Below are positions 25,403 through 34,754 of a DNA stretch of 37,167 nucleotides, one piece after another. This stretch comes from an uncultured bacterium (lineage in GTDB: Bacteria; Desulfobacterota; Syntrophorhabdia; Syntrophorhabdales; JANXAF01): NCBI GenBank assembly GCA_938084905.1, contig CALKEQ010000010.1, positions 1 through 37,167 of the forward strand, written 5' to 3'. How positions within the stretch are numbered: position 1 is the stretch's first letter; each line of letters begins with the position of its first letter. The translations under genes were made by a program, and so were the position numbers. The notes under the pieces were generated by a model. The model was not told the origin of the DNA, ran no database searches, and saw nothing but the letters and a program-made list of their open reading frames with translations.

Positions 25403-26059
25403 TTACGTTTTTAATCCGTACTTCTTTTTACTTTTTCTTACTATTACGTATCCATTATTGGGGCCTGGAACCGCCCCTTTAACTATAATTACATTCAATT
25501 CCGGTTTCACCTCAACGACTTTCAAGTTCTGGACTGTCACCCTCTCTGCTCCCATATGTCCCGGCATCTTCTTCCCCTTCATTGTCCTTCCAGGCGTCAT
25601 GTTTTGACCTATTGAGCCTCCGTGTCTGAAGTACTCGTGTGTTCCCCTCGATGCCGGAGCGCCGCTAAAACCGTGCCTCTTTACGACACCTTGAAAGCCT
25701 TTACCCTTCGATGTGCCTGTTACATCAACATACGTTCCAGCCTGAAAAATATCAACTCCGTACACTTTTCCAACCTCAAAGAGGTTGAGCTCCTCATCAT
25801 CCAGTCTAAACTCCTTTATAAATCTTAAGGGAGGAACTCCCGCCTTCTTGAAATGTCCGCTCATCGGTTTGTTTACGTTTTTCTTTTTTAGAATCTCATC
25901 GAATCCGACCTGGATGGCATTGTATCCCTCTTTTTCTTTTACCTTTTTTTGTATAACATAGCATGGACCTGCCTTTATCACAGTCACGGGAACAACGTTA
26001 CCTTGCTCATCAAAAATCTGTGTCATCCCAAGCTTTTTCCCAAGTATCCCAACTGCCAT
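25403..26059 (-). CDS. rplC: 50S ribosomal protein L3
   Basis: L3 is an early-assembly protein of the large ribosomal subunit. The 218-residue protein begins [20 protein letters not shown] and has the family core [34 protein letters not shown] (with the glutamine that PrmB methylates in other bacteria), [17 protein letters not shown] and [14 protein letters not shown]. The ATG at 26059 with RBS GTAGG is chosen; the frame is open 18 codons further. It is complete and looks functional. Unusually, rpsJ, rplD and the rest of the S10 operon are not beside it; its neighbours are a NagA-like gene and an exported-protein operon. Confidence 0.95.
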   Translation of the reverse strand: MAVGILGKKLGMTQIFDEQGNVVPVTVIKAGPCYVIQKKVKEKEGYNAIQVGFDEILKKKNVNKPMSGHFKKAGVPPLRFIKEFRLDDEELNLFEVGKVYGVDIFQAGTYVDVTGTSKGKGFQGVVKRHGFSGAPASRGTHEYFRHGGSIGQNMTPGRTMKGKKMPGHMGAERVTVQNLKVVEVKPELNVIIVKGAVPGPNNGYVIVRKSKKKYGLKT

Positions 26060-26137
26060 TTTCCTACCTCCATAAAACTTTGAAATATTACCCCAAATGC
26101 CCACCGATGTCAAGGAAAGTGGAGGTTTTCGTCCATT

Positions 26138-27007
26138 TCAGAAAGCACCTGAAAGAAAGCGGATAGGATTGGATGTGACTGAGACAAAAACGAGCTCTTT
26201 TTCAAATCCCATACGTATCAGTCTTTCTGCACATACACTTAAAGGGTAGAACCCTCCTTCCAGTCTTTCCCCCTTCTTTTTTTTACCAGCATAGGTACCT
26301 CTGTAAGAGTCAGAGATCAAGATAACGCGGTCTTTCTCCTTAAGTCTAAATATGAGCTCAAGTGCATGAAAATCCACATGTTCAAGGTCTCCAATAACCT
26401 CTAAGTATACGTCCTTTTTCAATAGTCCAAACCCGGCTATACCCAATTCCCTATGATGGATACCTCTCATTGCGTTAAAGATATGGGTGATACACACTGC
26501 TCCGCTTCTGTATCCGAGCTCAGCCTCAGAATAGGATGCCTCCGAGTGTCCCATGCTAACTAGGATTCCCTTTTCCCTTATCTTCCTGATTAGCCTTTGA
26601 GCCCCTTTCAACTCAGGTGCTATAGTTACGATTCTTATAATATCTTCAAAACCGTAAGTCAGCTCTTCAAACCTTTTTTCGTCCGGTTCTAAGAAATACT
26701 CTCCATTTAAGGCTCCGGCCATTTTCCTATTCAAGAAAGGCCCTTCTAGATGAACACCCAGAATTCGGGCAGAATCATGAGGATAAGAGGTAGATTGAAT
26801 CTCCATTGCCTTCTTAACCGCTTCCAAGTTTTTTCTCATCTCAGCTATTGGTGCAGGATAAATAGAGAGAACTATGTTTTTTACACCGTAAAGGAAATGT
26901 GTGCGTGCTATTTGTAATATCTCCTCAGGAGAAGAAGTGGCAGTAGTTAGGCCCTTTATTCCGTGTGTGTGAATGTCTGTTATTTCTAAAGATCTTAGTT
27001 CAGACAC
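26138..27007 (-). CDS. NagA-like amidohydrolase (short)
   Basis: The 289-residue protein resembles N-acetylglucosamine-6-phosphate deacetylase, which removes acetate in amino-sugar recycling. Visible motifs are DIHTHG (residues 11-16), ILGVHLEGPFLNRKMAGA, SMGHSEASYSEAE, ITHIFNAMRGIHHRE and the late aspartate in VILISDSYRG. It is about 90 residues shorter than typical NagA (380), mainly missing the N-terminal beta-sandwich, and starts directly at the metal-binding strand. It begins 7 bases after the bamF-like gene, so it is probably co-transcribed with the redox cluster. Another amidohydrolase activity is possible. Confidence 0.75.
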   Translation of the reverse strand: MSELRSLEITDIHTHGIKGLTTATSSPEEILQIARTHFLYGVKNIVLSIYPAPIAEMRKNLEAVKKAMEIQSTSYPHDSARILGVHLEGPFLNRKMAGALNGEYFLEPDEKRFEELTYGFEDIIRIVTIAPELKGAQRLIRKIREKGILVSMGHSEASYSEAELGYRSGAVCITHIFNAMRGIHHRELGIAGFGLLKKDVYLEVIGDLEHVDFHALELIFRLKEKDRVILISDSYRGTYAGKKKKGERLEGGFYPLSVCAERLIRMGFEKELVFVSVTSNPIRFLSGAF

Positions 27008-27014
27008 CCCCCTT

Positions 27015-27857
27015 TTAGGCAGCCTCTTTTTCCCTCTTTATCGCCCTTTTTTCTTCCGGTGGAGGTGGGGGAACTGGAACACCAACAAGCCTCATAACAG
27101 CCTTAAATCTTGGAGGGCAAACCTCCAGACATGTTCCGCACTTTATGCACTTCTCCTGGTCTATCACATGTACCATCCCCTTTTTACTTTCAATTGCATC
27201 CACAGGACACCTTCTCGCGCAGGTCATACAGGCCTGACACTTATCAGGGTCTATGTAGTAAGACGGCACGTTTCTCAGGAGTTCTTCAACCTCCTCCCGA
27301 GTAAAGAACTCTTGCCAGCTTTCAGGTGAATTCTTATCCAGTTTAGTTCTTAGCTTTTCTCTTTTTGCCATTTTTATGTAAGGGATAAGGCGCATGATTT
27401 CTTTCAATCTACGATCAAGTTCAGCCTCAGGAATCCCCTCTCCTACCCCAATCGGACCGAGTTCCCTTATTCTCTTTACCATGTGGTTTACAGTCTCAGC
27501 GAAGTACTGACCCATGCTCGCATTCATAAATTCGATTCTCAACCTTTCTGGATGTATTCCAATTTGTTCCAAAAGTCTTTTTGCCAAAAGAGTCATGGTG
27601 AGAGCGTGATAGTTCCCGTGAGTTATGTAATTACACTCATCGAGCCTACAGCCCGCTATATATACCCCATCCATCCTGTTAAGAAAAGCTCTAAAAACGA
27701 ATGAGAGATCAACTCTCCCACTGCACATGACTCTTATTATTCTTATTTCTGGTGTGTATTGTAGTCTGGAAACTCCAGCCGTGTCTGCAGCTCCGTACCC
27801 TCACCAATGGCAGAGAAAGCCGATTATTCTCGGTTTGAACTTCAAAGGATTCGCCAA
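27015..27857 (-). CDS. bamF: BamF-like selenoprotein: MvhD domain fused to two [4Fe-4S] motifs
   Basis: Read from a TTG at 27857 through one in-frame UGA (27803-27801), this gives 280 residues starting MANPLKFKPRIIGFLCHWUG. Residues 10-140 are an MvhD/FlpD domain, the [2Fe-2S] electron relay of hydrogenase-heterodisulfide reductase complexes, with Cys16, Sec19, Cys45, Cys70 and Cys75 at the conserved positions (normally FLCNWCxYxGAD). The C-terminus carries two ferredoxin motifs (Cys207/210/213/217 and 237/240/243/247) and a proline-rich tail. The RBS AGGAGGTG ends 5 bases before the TTG. Conventional ORF calling would start at 27728 and lose the first cluster ligands. It follows the tandem hdrA gene by 17 bases. 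BamF of class II benzoyl-CoA reductase is MvhD-like. Confidence 0.85.
27766..27778 (-). promoter_or_regulatory. Candidate bacterial SECIS hairpin in bamF
   Basis: In the mRNA, CUGGA and UCCAG form a 5-bp stem with loop GUU. The first loop base is G and lies 27 bases after the UGA, within the 16-37 range described for bacterial SECIS elements. The stem is short, so the fold is only suggestive. Confidence 0.45.
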
Positions 27858-27874
27858 TTTTTCACCTCCTTTTT

Positions 27875-30800
27875 TCAGGATGCTACCTCTTTTACCTCCT
27901 CTGCAATCACTTTTTCAGGATTTGCGGCATCTATTTGCGCAAATAGCTGTACGTCAGTGTAATGCTTCAGCTGGATCGCTCCCGTTGGACATTTGGAATT
28001 ACAGAGCCCACATCCCTTGCACAAAACCGGGTTCATTTTTGCCTTTTTTCCTTGCTTTGTCTCATAAATCTCTATCGCGCCGTATGTACACACCTCGCTG
28101 CAAGCCCCACAACCTATACATCTTTTCTCCTCCACATAACATACAGATCCGGATGCCACAACGGTATCATGGGAGATAAGCGTAATCACCCTTCCAGCTG
28201 CACCAAGGGCCTGGCTTACCGCCTCACTTATAAATTTCGGATAGTGGGCAAGTCCGCAAAGATAGACCCCATCTGTGCCAAAGTCAACCGGTCTCAACTT
28301 AACATGGGCCTCCTTGAAGAAATCATCCTGTCCTAGCTGAGCATTAAAGAGAAGAGAGATTTCTTTGTTGGTTTCTGGAGCAACCACAGCCGCAGCTAAA
28401 GATACGATATCTGAGTCTATCTCCAGATTTTTTCCAAGGATGGGATCAAAGACTGTGACTCTCAAAAGCTCCCGAGCCCCATCTTTCACAATCTTAACAG
28501 AGGGTTTGTTTTCAGGTTCGTACCTTATGAACCTAACCCCTTTATTTGAAGCTTCCCTATAATAATCCTCCTTGAAACCGTAAGTCCTTATGTCTCTGAA
28601 AAGGATATAGATGTCTACGTCCGGGTTTATTTCCTTAAGTTTCAAAGCGTTCTTTATAGATTCGGAACAGCAGACTCTCGAGCAGTAGTTCCTTTCCTCA
28701 TTTCTCGATCCAACGCACTGGATCATGACAACTGTACGGGCAGAAAGTACCCTCTCATCCTTTTTAAATATCAGTTCCTCTAATTCAAGATTTGTAAGTA
28801 CATTTGGAGACTCTCCGTAAAGGTACTCGGATGGTTTCAGTTCATTAGCACCCGTTGCAATGATTACTGCCCCATGCTTTATTTCGAAAGTACCTCTTTC
28901 CGACTCAACAGTGGTCAAGAAGTTTCCAACGTATCCTTTTGAAGAAAGGATCTTTGCTCCAAGGAATATATGGATTAGAGGTTCGCTAAGAACCTTCTTT
29001 ATCAATTCTCTCAGATAGGCCTGAACGTCCATACCTTCTATCGTGTAGTATATTCTCCTTGCCATCCCTCCAAGTTCTCTCTCCTTTTCTATCAGATAGA
29101 CCTCAAATCCTTGAGAGGCAATGGATAGTGCAGATGTCATACCAGCGATCCCACCACCCACAACAAGAACCCTCTTATCAACTGGGAGCTCAAACTCTTC
29201 CAGGGCCTCAAGATGGAGGGCTCTGGCGAGAGACATCCGAAGGAGCTCTTTCGATTTTGCAGTTGCCTCTTCTTTCTCCCTAGAGTGGACCCATGAACAA
29301 TGCTCCCTTATATTGGCAAACTCAAAGTAGTACTGATTGAGACCTCCTTCTCGAAGCGAGTCTCTGAATGTGGGTTCATGGGTTCTCGGCGTACATGCCG
29401 CCACAACTACCCTGTTTAAATTATGCTCCTTTATTGCCTCCATTATCTGCTTTGTCGATTCAGTTGAACAGGAGAAAAGTTGATCGACTGCGTATACTAC
29501 GTATGGCAGTTTGTAAGCGTAATCTACTACTGAAGGGACATCCACAACCCTTCCTATATTTGCTCCACAGTAACATACAAATACCCCTACTCTTGGTTCC
29601 TCCTTCGATACATCCTTTTCTTCTGGGTATACTCTCTCAACAGTCAGTCTACCCCTTCTACGATTGAGAAGTTCACCACACTTCGATGCGGCTCCGCTTC
29701 CTCCAAAGACGGACTCAGGTATGTCCATAGGGCCCAAAAAGGCTCCGCTGACAAAAACTCCTTTTTTGCTTGTCTCTTGTGGGCAGAAGGGGTCTACTTT
29801 ACAAAAACCGTGTTTGTTCAATTCTATGCCCAGTTTTTCAGCAATTTTGCTCGTCTCTTTAGGTGGACAGAGTCCAGAAGACAAAATGACCATTTCAAAT
29901 TCTTCTTCTTTTACCCCCTCATCAGGTGTGGAGTAGCGGATAGTTATGTTTTTCGTTATGGGATCCTCTTTCAATATATTCACGTAGCTTCTTATAAATC
30001 GGACCTTTGGAAGAGACTGAGCCCTTTGAAAGAATCTCTCAAAATCCTTTCCGTATGCCCTTATGTCATTGTGAAAAACAACACACTCAGCGTCAGGATC
30101 GTGATCTTTTGTAAGAATCACCTGTTTTTGAGTATATGTGCAACAGACTGAAGAACAGTAACTTTTTCCACCCTCAAGAACCTGTCTCGAGCCAACGCAT
30201 TGAACCCATGCAAGCTTTTTAGGATGTTTAAGATCTGAAGCTCTTCTTATTGTCCCTTCGTAAGGTCCTGTAGAACTGAGTATCCTCTCGTAATCCATGC
30301 TTGTAACAATGTTCTGAAATTTTCCGTACTTGTACTCCTCTCTCAGCCTAGGATCATATGGATCAAAACCTAAGGAGAGGATTATGGCACCGACTTTTAT
30401 CTCAACCTTTTCTGGCTTGGATGAGAAGTCTATTGCATTGTGCTTGCATACAGCCTCGCATATCTTACACTTCTTCTCCTTCAGGTAAAGACAGTTCTGA
30501 TCGATGTAAGTTATTAGAGGGATAGCCTGAGAGAAGTATATGTGGACTGCCTTGTTCTTCGAAATCTCCTGATTGAACGGATCAGGTATCTTTACCGGAC
30601 AGTACTCAACGCACGTTGTACAACCTGTACACTTATCCTCCCTTATGTACCTCGGCTTTTTAAGAAGCGTTACGGTGAAGTCTCCAGCCTCACCTTCAAC
30701 GCTTTCAACTTCGGTGTAAGTTAAAACCTTAATGTTTGGGTGCCGGCCGACCTCGACCAGCTTCGGGGAGAGTATTCAGATTGAGCACTCATTTGTCGGG

Positions 30801-30997
30801 AAGGTCTTGTCCAGCTGAGCCATGTGTCCGCCTATGGAGGGAGAACTGTCGACCAAAAAAACCCTGAATCCAGAATTTGCAAGATCGAGTGAGGCCTGAA
30901 TACCGCTTATTCCCCCCCCGATTACGAGAACATCACCGTAAATGTCCCTGTCGATGAGAAATTTAAATCTTGGTATCTCTAATATCTTTCCCTCCAT
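27875..30997 (-). CDS. bamE: BamE-like tandem HdrA selenoprotein, 1040 residues
   Basis: Reading through one UGA (30778-30776) joins two open segments into 1040 residues; I translated the junction and the frame has no other stop. HdrA is the FAD and iron-sulfur protein that splits electron pairs in heterodisulfide reductase. The first copy (1-450) has the FAD motif GGGISG (27-32), Sec74 in [20 protein letters not shown] (the family has Cys or Sec here) and two ferredoxin motifs (Cys123/126/129 plus 133, and Cys169/177/180/184). The second copy (about 470-1040) has an HdrA N-terminal domain, FAD motif GGGIAGM (about 614) and two more ferredoxin motifs (about 960-1003), but no equivalent of the Sec/Cys loop. 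ATG 30997 has RBS GGGAGGT. It lies 30 bases after bamD. Confidence 0.9.
30747..30766 (-). promoter_or_regulatory. Bacterial SECIS hairpin in bamE
   Basis: In the mRNA, CCGA and UCGG pair. After a small internal bulge CU pairs with AG, leaving the loop GGUCG. The GGUC apex resembles the SelB-binding loop of E. coli fdhF. It starts 17 bases after the UGA, inside the usual bacterial range. Confidence 0.65.
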
Positions 30998-31027
30998 TTT
31001 ACCTCCCAGCTTACCTACGAATCTAAA

Positions 31028-32179
31028 TTATGTCACTTCCTCTAAAATCTCCGTTATTTCCTTAACGGCTATCTTCTCTCCAACATCAAGGACAGCCCGA
31101 CTATCCTCTAAAGCGGTGATACAGTATGGGCAGGCTGTGACCAGTTCATCTACTTTAAGGTCAAGGGCCTGCTTAAGCCTTAGGTTCGAAAACCTCTCCT
31201 CTTTCGGAGTTTCCATCCACACCCTTGCCCCTCCCATGCCACAGCAGAGGCTATTCATCTTTGACTCTTCAAGCTCCAGAAAATGAATACCTGGAATTGC
31301 TTTTAGAAGTTCTCTCGGCTCTTCAAAAATTCCGTTGTGTCTTCCAAGGTAGCAGGGATCATGATAAGTGACCCTCTTTCTGTATTCTCCTTTTATTTTT
31401 AATTTCCCCTCCTTAAGTAACGTAAAGAGGAACTGGGTCATGTGGATGACCTCAAAGTTGACCCTGAATTCTGGATATTCATTTTTGAATGTGTGATAGC
31501 AGTGCGGCGAAGAGACTATAATCCTTTTTACACCATGATCGATGAAGGTTTTAATATTCTCCTTCGCAAGACGAACAAAAAGTTCCTCATTGCCGGCCTT
31601 CCTTACACTTTCCCCGCAGCAGTTCTCTTTAGGTCCTAAAATACCAAAGTCTACTCCGCTTCTTAATAGTACGCTTGCAGTCGCTCTTGCCACTTTCTTG
31701 AGTCTAGGATCGTACGAAAGGTAACAGCCGGGAAAGTACAAAAAATCGGTCTTTTCTGTGAACTCCTTGACAGCGAGTCCATCTCTCCACTCATCCCTTT
31801 TCTGTCTATCCTCATTGAAAGGATTCCCCTGGGACTGTAAGCCCGCATAGACTGTTCTTATTGGCTTTACAGGCCCAGGATAGACTCCGTACTTGACGGC
31901 TATCCTCCTTAAGGCCACAACGTCGTCTATCTGTTTTACATCCCTTGGACATAGGCTTGGACACTTTCCACACGTAGTACATCGCCAGATCTCTTCCTTT
32001 TCTATTTCGCTTAATCCGAAAACTGCTTCCCGAACTATTCTTCTTATACTGAATCGTGTAACCTCGTTCCAGGGACAGACGGTGTCACATTTTCCACACT
32101 GGAAGCAGTTGACTACGCGTTCTCCTCCATATTCCCTTATCTCATCTATAACTTCTTTAAATGGGGCAACCGTTTCCAT
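31028..32179 (-). CDS. bamD: BamD-like iron-sulfur oxidoreductase (HdrD type)
   Basis: The 383-residue protein joins an HdrC-like ferredoxin part and an HdrB-like part. The first (residues about 15-80) has two cluster motifs, CFQCGKCDTVCP and CTTCGKCPSLCP. The second has two CCG domains: YFPGCYLSYDPRLKK with ENCCGE, and HDPCYLGRHNGIFEEPRE with SLCCGMGG, the signature of noncubane [4Fe-4S] disulfide-type catalytic sites. Such HdrD-like proteins move electrons in energy-coupled complexes. It starts 4 bases after bamC ends and precedes the HdrA gene, the gene order of bamC-bamD-bamE. An alternative reading is a generic HdrD of another complex. Confidence 0.85.
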   Translation of the reverse strand: METVAPFKEVIDEIREYGGERVVNCFQCGKCDTVCPWNEVTRFSIRRIVREAVFGLSEIEKEEIWRCTTCGKCPSLCPRDVKQIDDVVALRRIAVKYGVYPGPVKPIRTVYAGLQSQGNPFNEDRQKRDEWRDGLAVKEFTEKTDFLYFPGCYLSYDPRLKKVARATASVLLRSGVDFGILGPKENCCGESVRKAGNEELFVRLAKENIKTFIDHGVKRIIVSSPHCYHTFKNEYPEFRVNFEVIHMTQFLFTLLKEGKLKIKGEYRKRVTYHDPCYLGRHNGIFEEPRELLKAIPGIHFLELEESKMNSLCCGMGGARVWMETPKEERFSNLRLKQALDLKVDELVTACPYCITALEDSRAVLDVGEKIAVKEITEILEEVT

Positions 32180-32183
32180 TTTC

Positions 32184-32732
32184 CTATTCCTTTTTTGACA
32201 TTCTGTAAACCGCGTCCAAGACCTTATCCCATCCGAACCTGTCTATAAGGGCCTGAACTCCCATTTCCATCTCCTCCAACTTTTCCTCTTCAATTTCCTC
32301 TTCCCTTTCCTCATAGGTTATCGCATCAACCAGGCACCACTTGGCACACATAGGCTCATCAAGTGGCGGGTCATCCTCACACATGTCGCATTTCAGTGGA
32401 AGGCCAGAATCTGGTTCCTTAAATATGTCCCTTGAGGGGCAGGAAGCACCGCAGAAACCACAAACGCTAATCCCGTCTCCGTAGCTACTCTGAGGCCTAT
32501 CATTAATCATGTATATGGGCCTTCCGGCACATTCGGCACTTGTGTAAAAGCTCGCCTTCACAGGTACAAAAACGTTCTTCAATTCGTTTCTGAAAACGTG
32601 GATCCTAGATCTTGCAGGATTCACATTGCTGTACTTTGGATTTGAGTGAAAGGCAGCGCATGCCACCTCACATGCTCTGCAACCCATGCATTTATCAAGG
32701 TCGATCTTCAGTATCTTCACTTTCCTTTTCAT
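32184..32732 (-). CDS. bamC: BamC-like iron-sulfur subunit
   Basis: The 182-residue protein has several four-cysteine groups: DKCMGCRACEVACAAFHSNP (Cys15/18/21/25), SAECAG, SVCGFCGASCPS, LKCDMCEDDPP and EPMCAKWCLVDAI. There are enough cysteines for three [4Fe-4S] clusters, as in BamC of class II benzoyl-CoA reductase, which passes electrons to the tungsten subunit BamB. The size is close to known BamC. The C-terminal 40 residues are acidic and helical. It starts 10 bases after the bamB gene. Similar ferredoxin subunits also serve other aldehyde oxidoreductase-family enzymes. Confidence 0.85.
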   Translation of the reverse strand: MKRKVKILKIDLDKCMGCRACEVACAAFHSNPKYSNVNPARSRIHVFRNELKNVFVPVKASFYTSAECAGRPIYMINDRPQSSYGDGISVCGFCGASCPSRDIFKEPDSGLPLKCDMCEDDPPLDEPMCAKWCLVDAITYEEREEEIEEEKLEEMEMGVQALIDRFGWDKVLDAVYRMSKKE

Positions 32733-32742
32733 CTTATCACCC

Positions 32743-34710
32743 TCATTCTTCTTTTAGGATCCCTCTTTTTACAAAATCCTCGTACACATAACCAAGATCG
32801 AGTTTTTCTAAAGTCTCCTTTGTCGGAATACCTTCCAAATTCCATCCCCTGTACCGATAGTACTCGTCCATAAGCTTCTTTTCATACTCAGGAAACCTCT
32901 TCTTCCAGTGATCCTCCGGTGGTTTCTCGTCTTCTCTTCTGAGCCCCCTCCTTATGTTGTTTGCCCTTACAAGATTTCTGACCCTTGTGGCAATTTTCCA
33001 AAGCTCGTTCTCATCCACATCTAGGCCCGCACCATAGGAGACAAAGAGGGGCAAATTGTGTATGTGGTAGGGGGGTTTTATTGGGAAAGAGGAAACTCCC
33101 GCGCATAAGCCAAGAGAGTCATCTATGTAGTGCATGATCTCCTGCCATTCCACAAGCTCACAGACGAGATCAGGGGGAGGCCAGAAAGGAAAAACCTTTC
33201 CCTCTTCACCCCATTCAAGTATGAACTGCTTAAACCTTTCTTCCTTCCCAGTGGGAATCTGTATCCAGTCCTTCACAAACTCCTCTCTTATCTCCTTTGG
33301 CAGAGGCGCCTGAGGAATTTGGCCTTCAATCTGTGTGATGTTTGCCTTCTCTCCCGTTGACCACATAATGTAGTATATTGGGTTTAACATACCGAGTTTT
33401 ATCGGTACCTGTTCGTGCTTTTTGATCGTATTATGATCAAATGCCTCCGCACCTTTCCCTATTTTTCTGGCTGCCCAGTAAACTCCATCTGCAAGTACAT
33501 CACCTATCCCTTGCCTCCTCACAATCCTTTCTAGGAGCCAGAAAAACCTCTCCTTTTTGTCCTTTGGAAAACCCTCCATGTCGCTATCTGTAAGAATGCC
33601 ATTCTCGTAAAGTTCAACAGCAAAGGCCATTACTTGAGGAGCAGTAAATCCGTCGACACCGTAATGCTGAGCTCGGGAAAGTATTTGAAAACCGAACTCA
33701 AGATCGTCAACTTCCGCTGCCATAACGTAGGTTAACTTCGTAAAGCATTTAAGTATGTAAGTAGGAAGGCCAGGAACCTCTATTATACCTGCACACCTTA
33801 CAGGGCAGTTATAGCAGCTTATGAGCCTTTTTCTCACGCTCTCCATTGTTTCTGCCCATCTTTTCTCCACCTCTTTATTCCAGAATCCCTTCCTTCTGTA
33901 ACGTGCATTACCCCATGCGAAACTATCCAGATGCCATTCCTCATCGTGAATGGCCATTTCCTGAGGAGATCCTATGTATGCGAGAATTGGGGGAACACCT
34001 GGAATTGGATTATTCAATCTGTAATTTATGTACTCTAGGACCTTGTTACACTCATTGATGAACTCTAGAGGCCTGGCTATGTTTATGTCCTTTGTTCCCC
34101 TGACAGCAATAGCCTTCAGCTTCTTGTCTCCCATAATAGCCCCAAGCCCAAGTCTGCTTGCGCTACCTCTGTGAGTCTCTATAGATGCGAAGAAGACCCT
34201 GTTTTCCCCTGCAAGACCTATTGAAACTACCTGGGCACGAGGTTCTTTTAACTCCTCCCTTATTGCCTCCGCAGTCTCATACGTGCTTCTTCCTTGAAGA
34301 TGTCTAGCATCCCTTATCTCAACCTTGTCGTTGTTTATCCACAAGTAAACCCAGTCCGGTGATTTTCCCCTGACTACTATCTTGTCATAGCCTGCGAATT
34401 TCAGTTCAGGTGCCCAGTAACCTCCCATGATAGAGTAAGCAAAAAGCGAATTCTGCGGAGAAAGGGAAGTTATTATGGTTCTATTGGCCGCAGGTGCAGG
34501 AGTTGAAACTAGTAAACCTGCGCTGAATATGAGTAGGTTCTCAGGTGAGAAAGGCTCAACTTCAGGTGGTACCCTGTCCCAAAGTATCTTTGCGTTCGTG
34601 CCCAGACCTCCAAGGTAACTTTCAGTCCACTTTGGATCTACTTCAATCTTCTCTATGTTTCCGGTGGATAGATCCACCTCCAAAATCTTTCCGGTCTCGG
34701 CGTACCTCAT
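32743..34710 (-). CDS. bamB: BamB-like tungsten enzyme (class II benzoyl-CoA reductase active-site subunit family)
   Basis: The 655-residue protein belongs to the aldehyde:ferredoxin oxidoreductase family, which bind W through two pterins and one [4Fe-4S] cluster. It opens MRYAETGKILEVDLSTG with SYLGGLGTNAKILWDRVPPE, as BamB does, and is the same length as BamB (about 655). The residues I recall as lining the BamB active site all fall at the same numbers: Glu251, His255, His260 and Cys322 (in LKCFTKLTY). Cluster ligands are Cys299, 302, 306 and 536. In Geobacter, BamB reduces benzoyl-CoA to a dienoyl-CoA. The substrate here could be another aromatic or cyclic acyl-CoA, because BamB paralogs of unknown function exist. 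It is the first gene of the operon. Confidence 0.88.
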   Translation of the reverse strand: MRYAETGKILEVDLSTGNIEKIEVDPKWTESYLGGLGTNAKILWDRVPPEVEPFSPENLLIFSAGLLVSTPAPAANRTIITSLSPQNSLFAYSIMGGYWAPELKFAGYDKIVVRGKSPDWVYLWINNDKVEIRDARHLQGRSTYETAEAIREELKEPRAQVVSIGLAGENRVFFASIETHRGSASRLGLGAIMGDKKLKAIAVRGTKDINIARPLEFINECNKVLEYINYRLNNPIPGVPPILAYIGSPQEMAIHDEEWHLDSFAWGNARYRRKGFWNKEVEKRWAETMESVRKRLISCYNCPVRCAGIIEVPGLPTYILKCFTKLTYVMAAEVDDLEFGFQILSRAQHYGVDGFTAPQVMAFAVELYENGILTDSDMEGFPKDKKERFFWLLERIVRRQGIGDVLADGVYWAARKIGKGAEAFDHNTIKKHEQVPIKLGMLNPIYYIMWSTGEKANITQIEGQIPQAPLPKEIREEFVKDWIQIPTGKEERFKQFILEWGEEGKVFPFWPPPDLVCELVEWQEIMHYIDDSLGLCAGVSSFPIKPPYHIHNLPLFVSYGAGLDVDENELWKIATRVRNLVRANNIRRGLRREDEKPPEDHWKKRFPEYEKKLMDEYYRYRGWNLEGIPTKETLEKLDLGYVYEDFVKRGILKEE

Positions 34711-34754
34711 TTTTTTTCTCCTATTTTAAGCTGGCTTTTTTAAAAAACCAACCA

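Noticed and set aside
27727-30151. Plus-strand frames of 60-150 codons opposite the redox genes
   Set aside because: They are shadows of strongly conserved minus-strand genes, with no RBS and no recognisable domains.
27728-30997. Treating the interrupted hdrA and mvhD genes as pseudogenes
   Set aside because: Each has only one UGA, in frame, at a known redox-cysteine site, with full conservation on both sides and hairpins after it. Recoding explains this better than decay.
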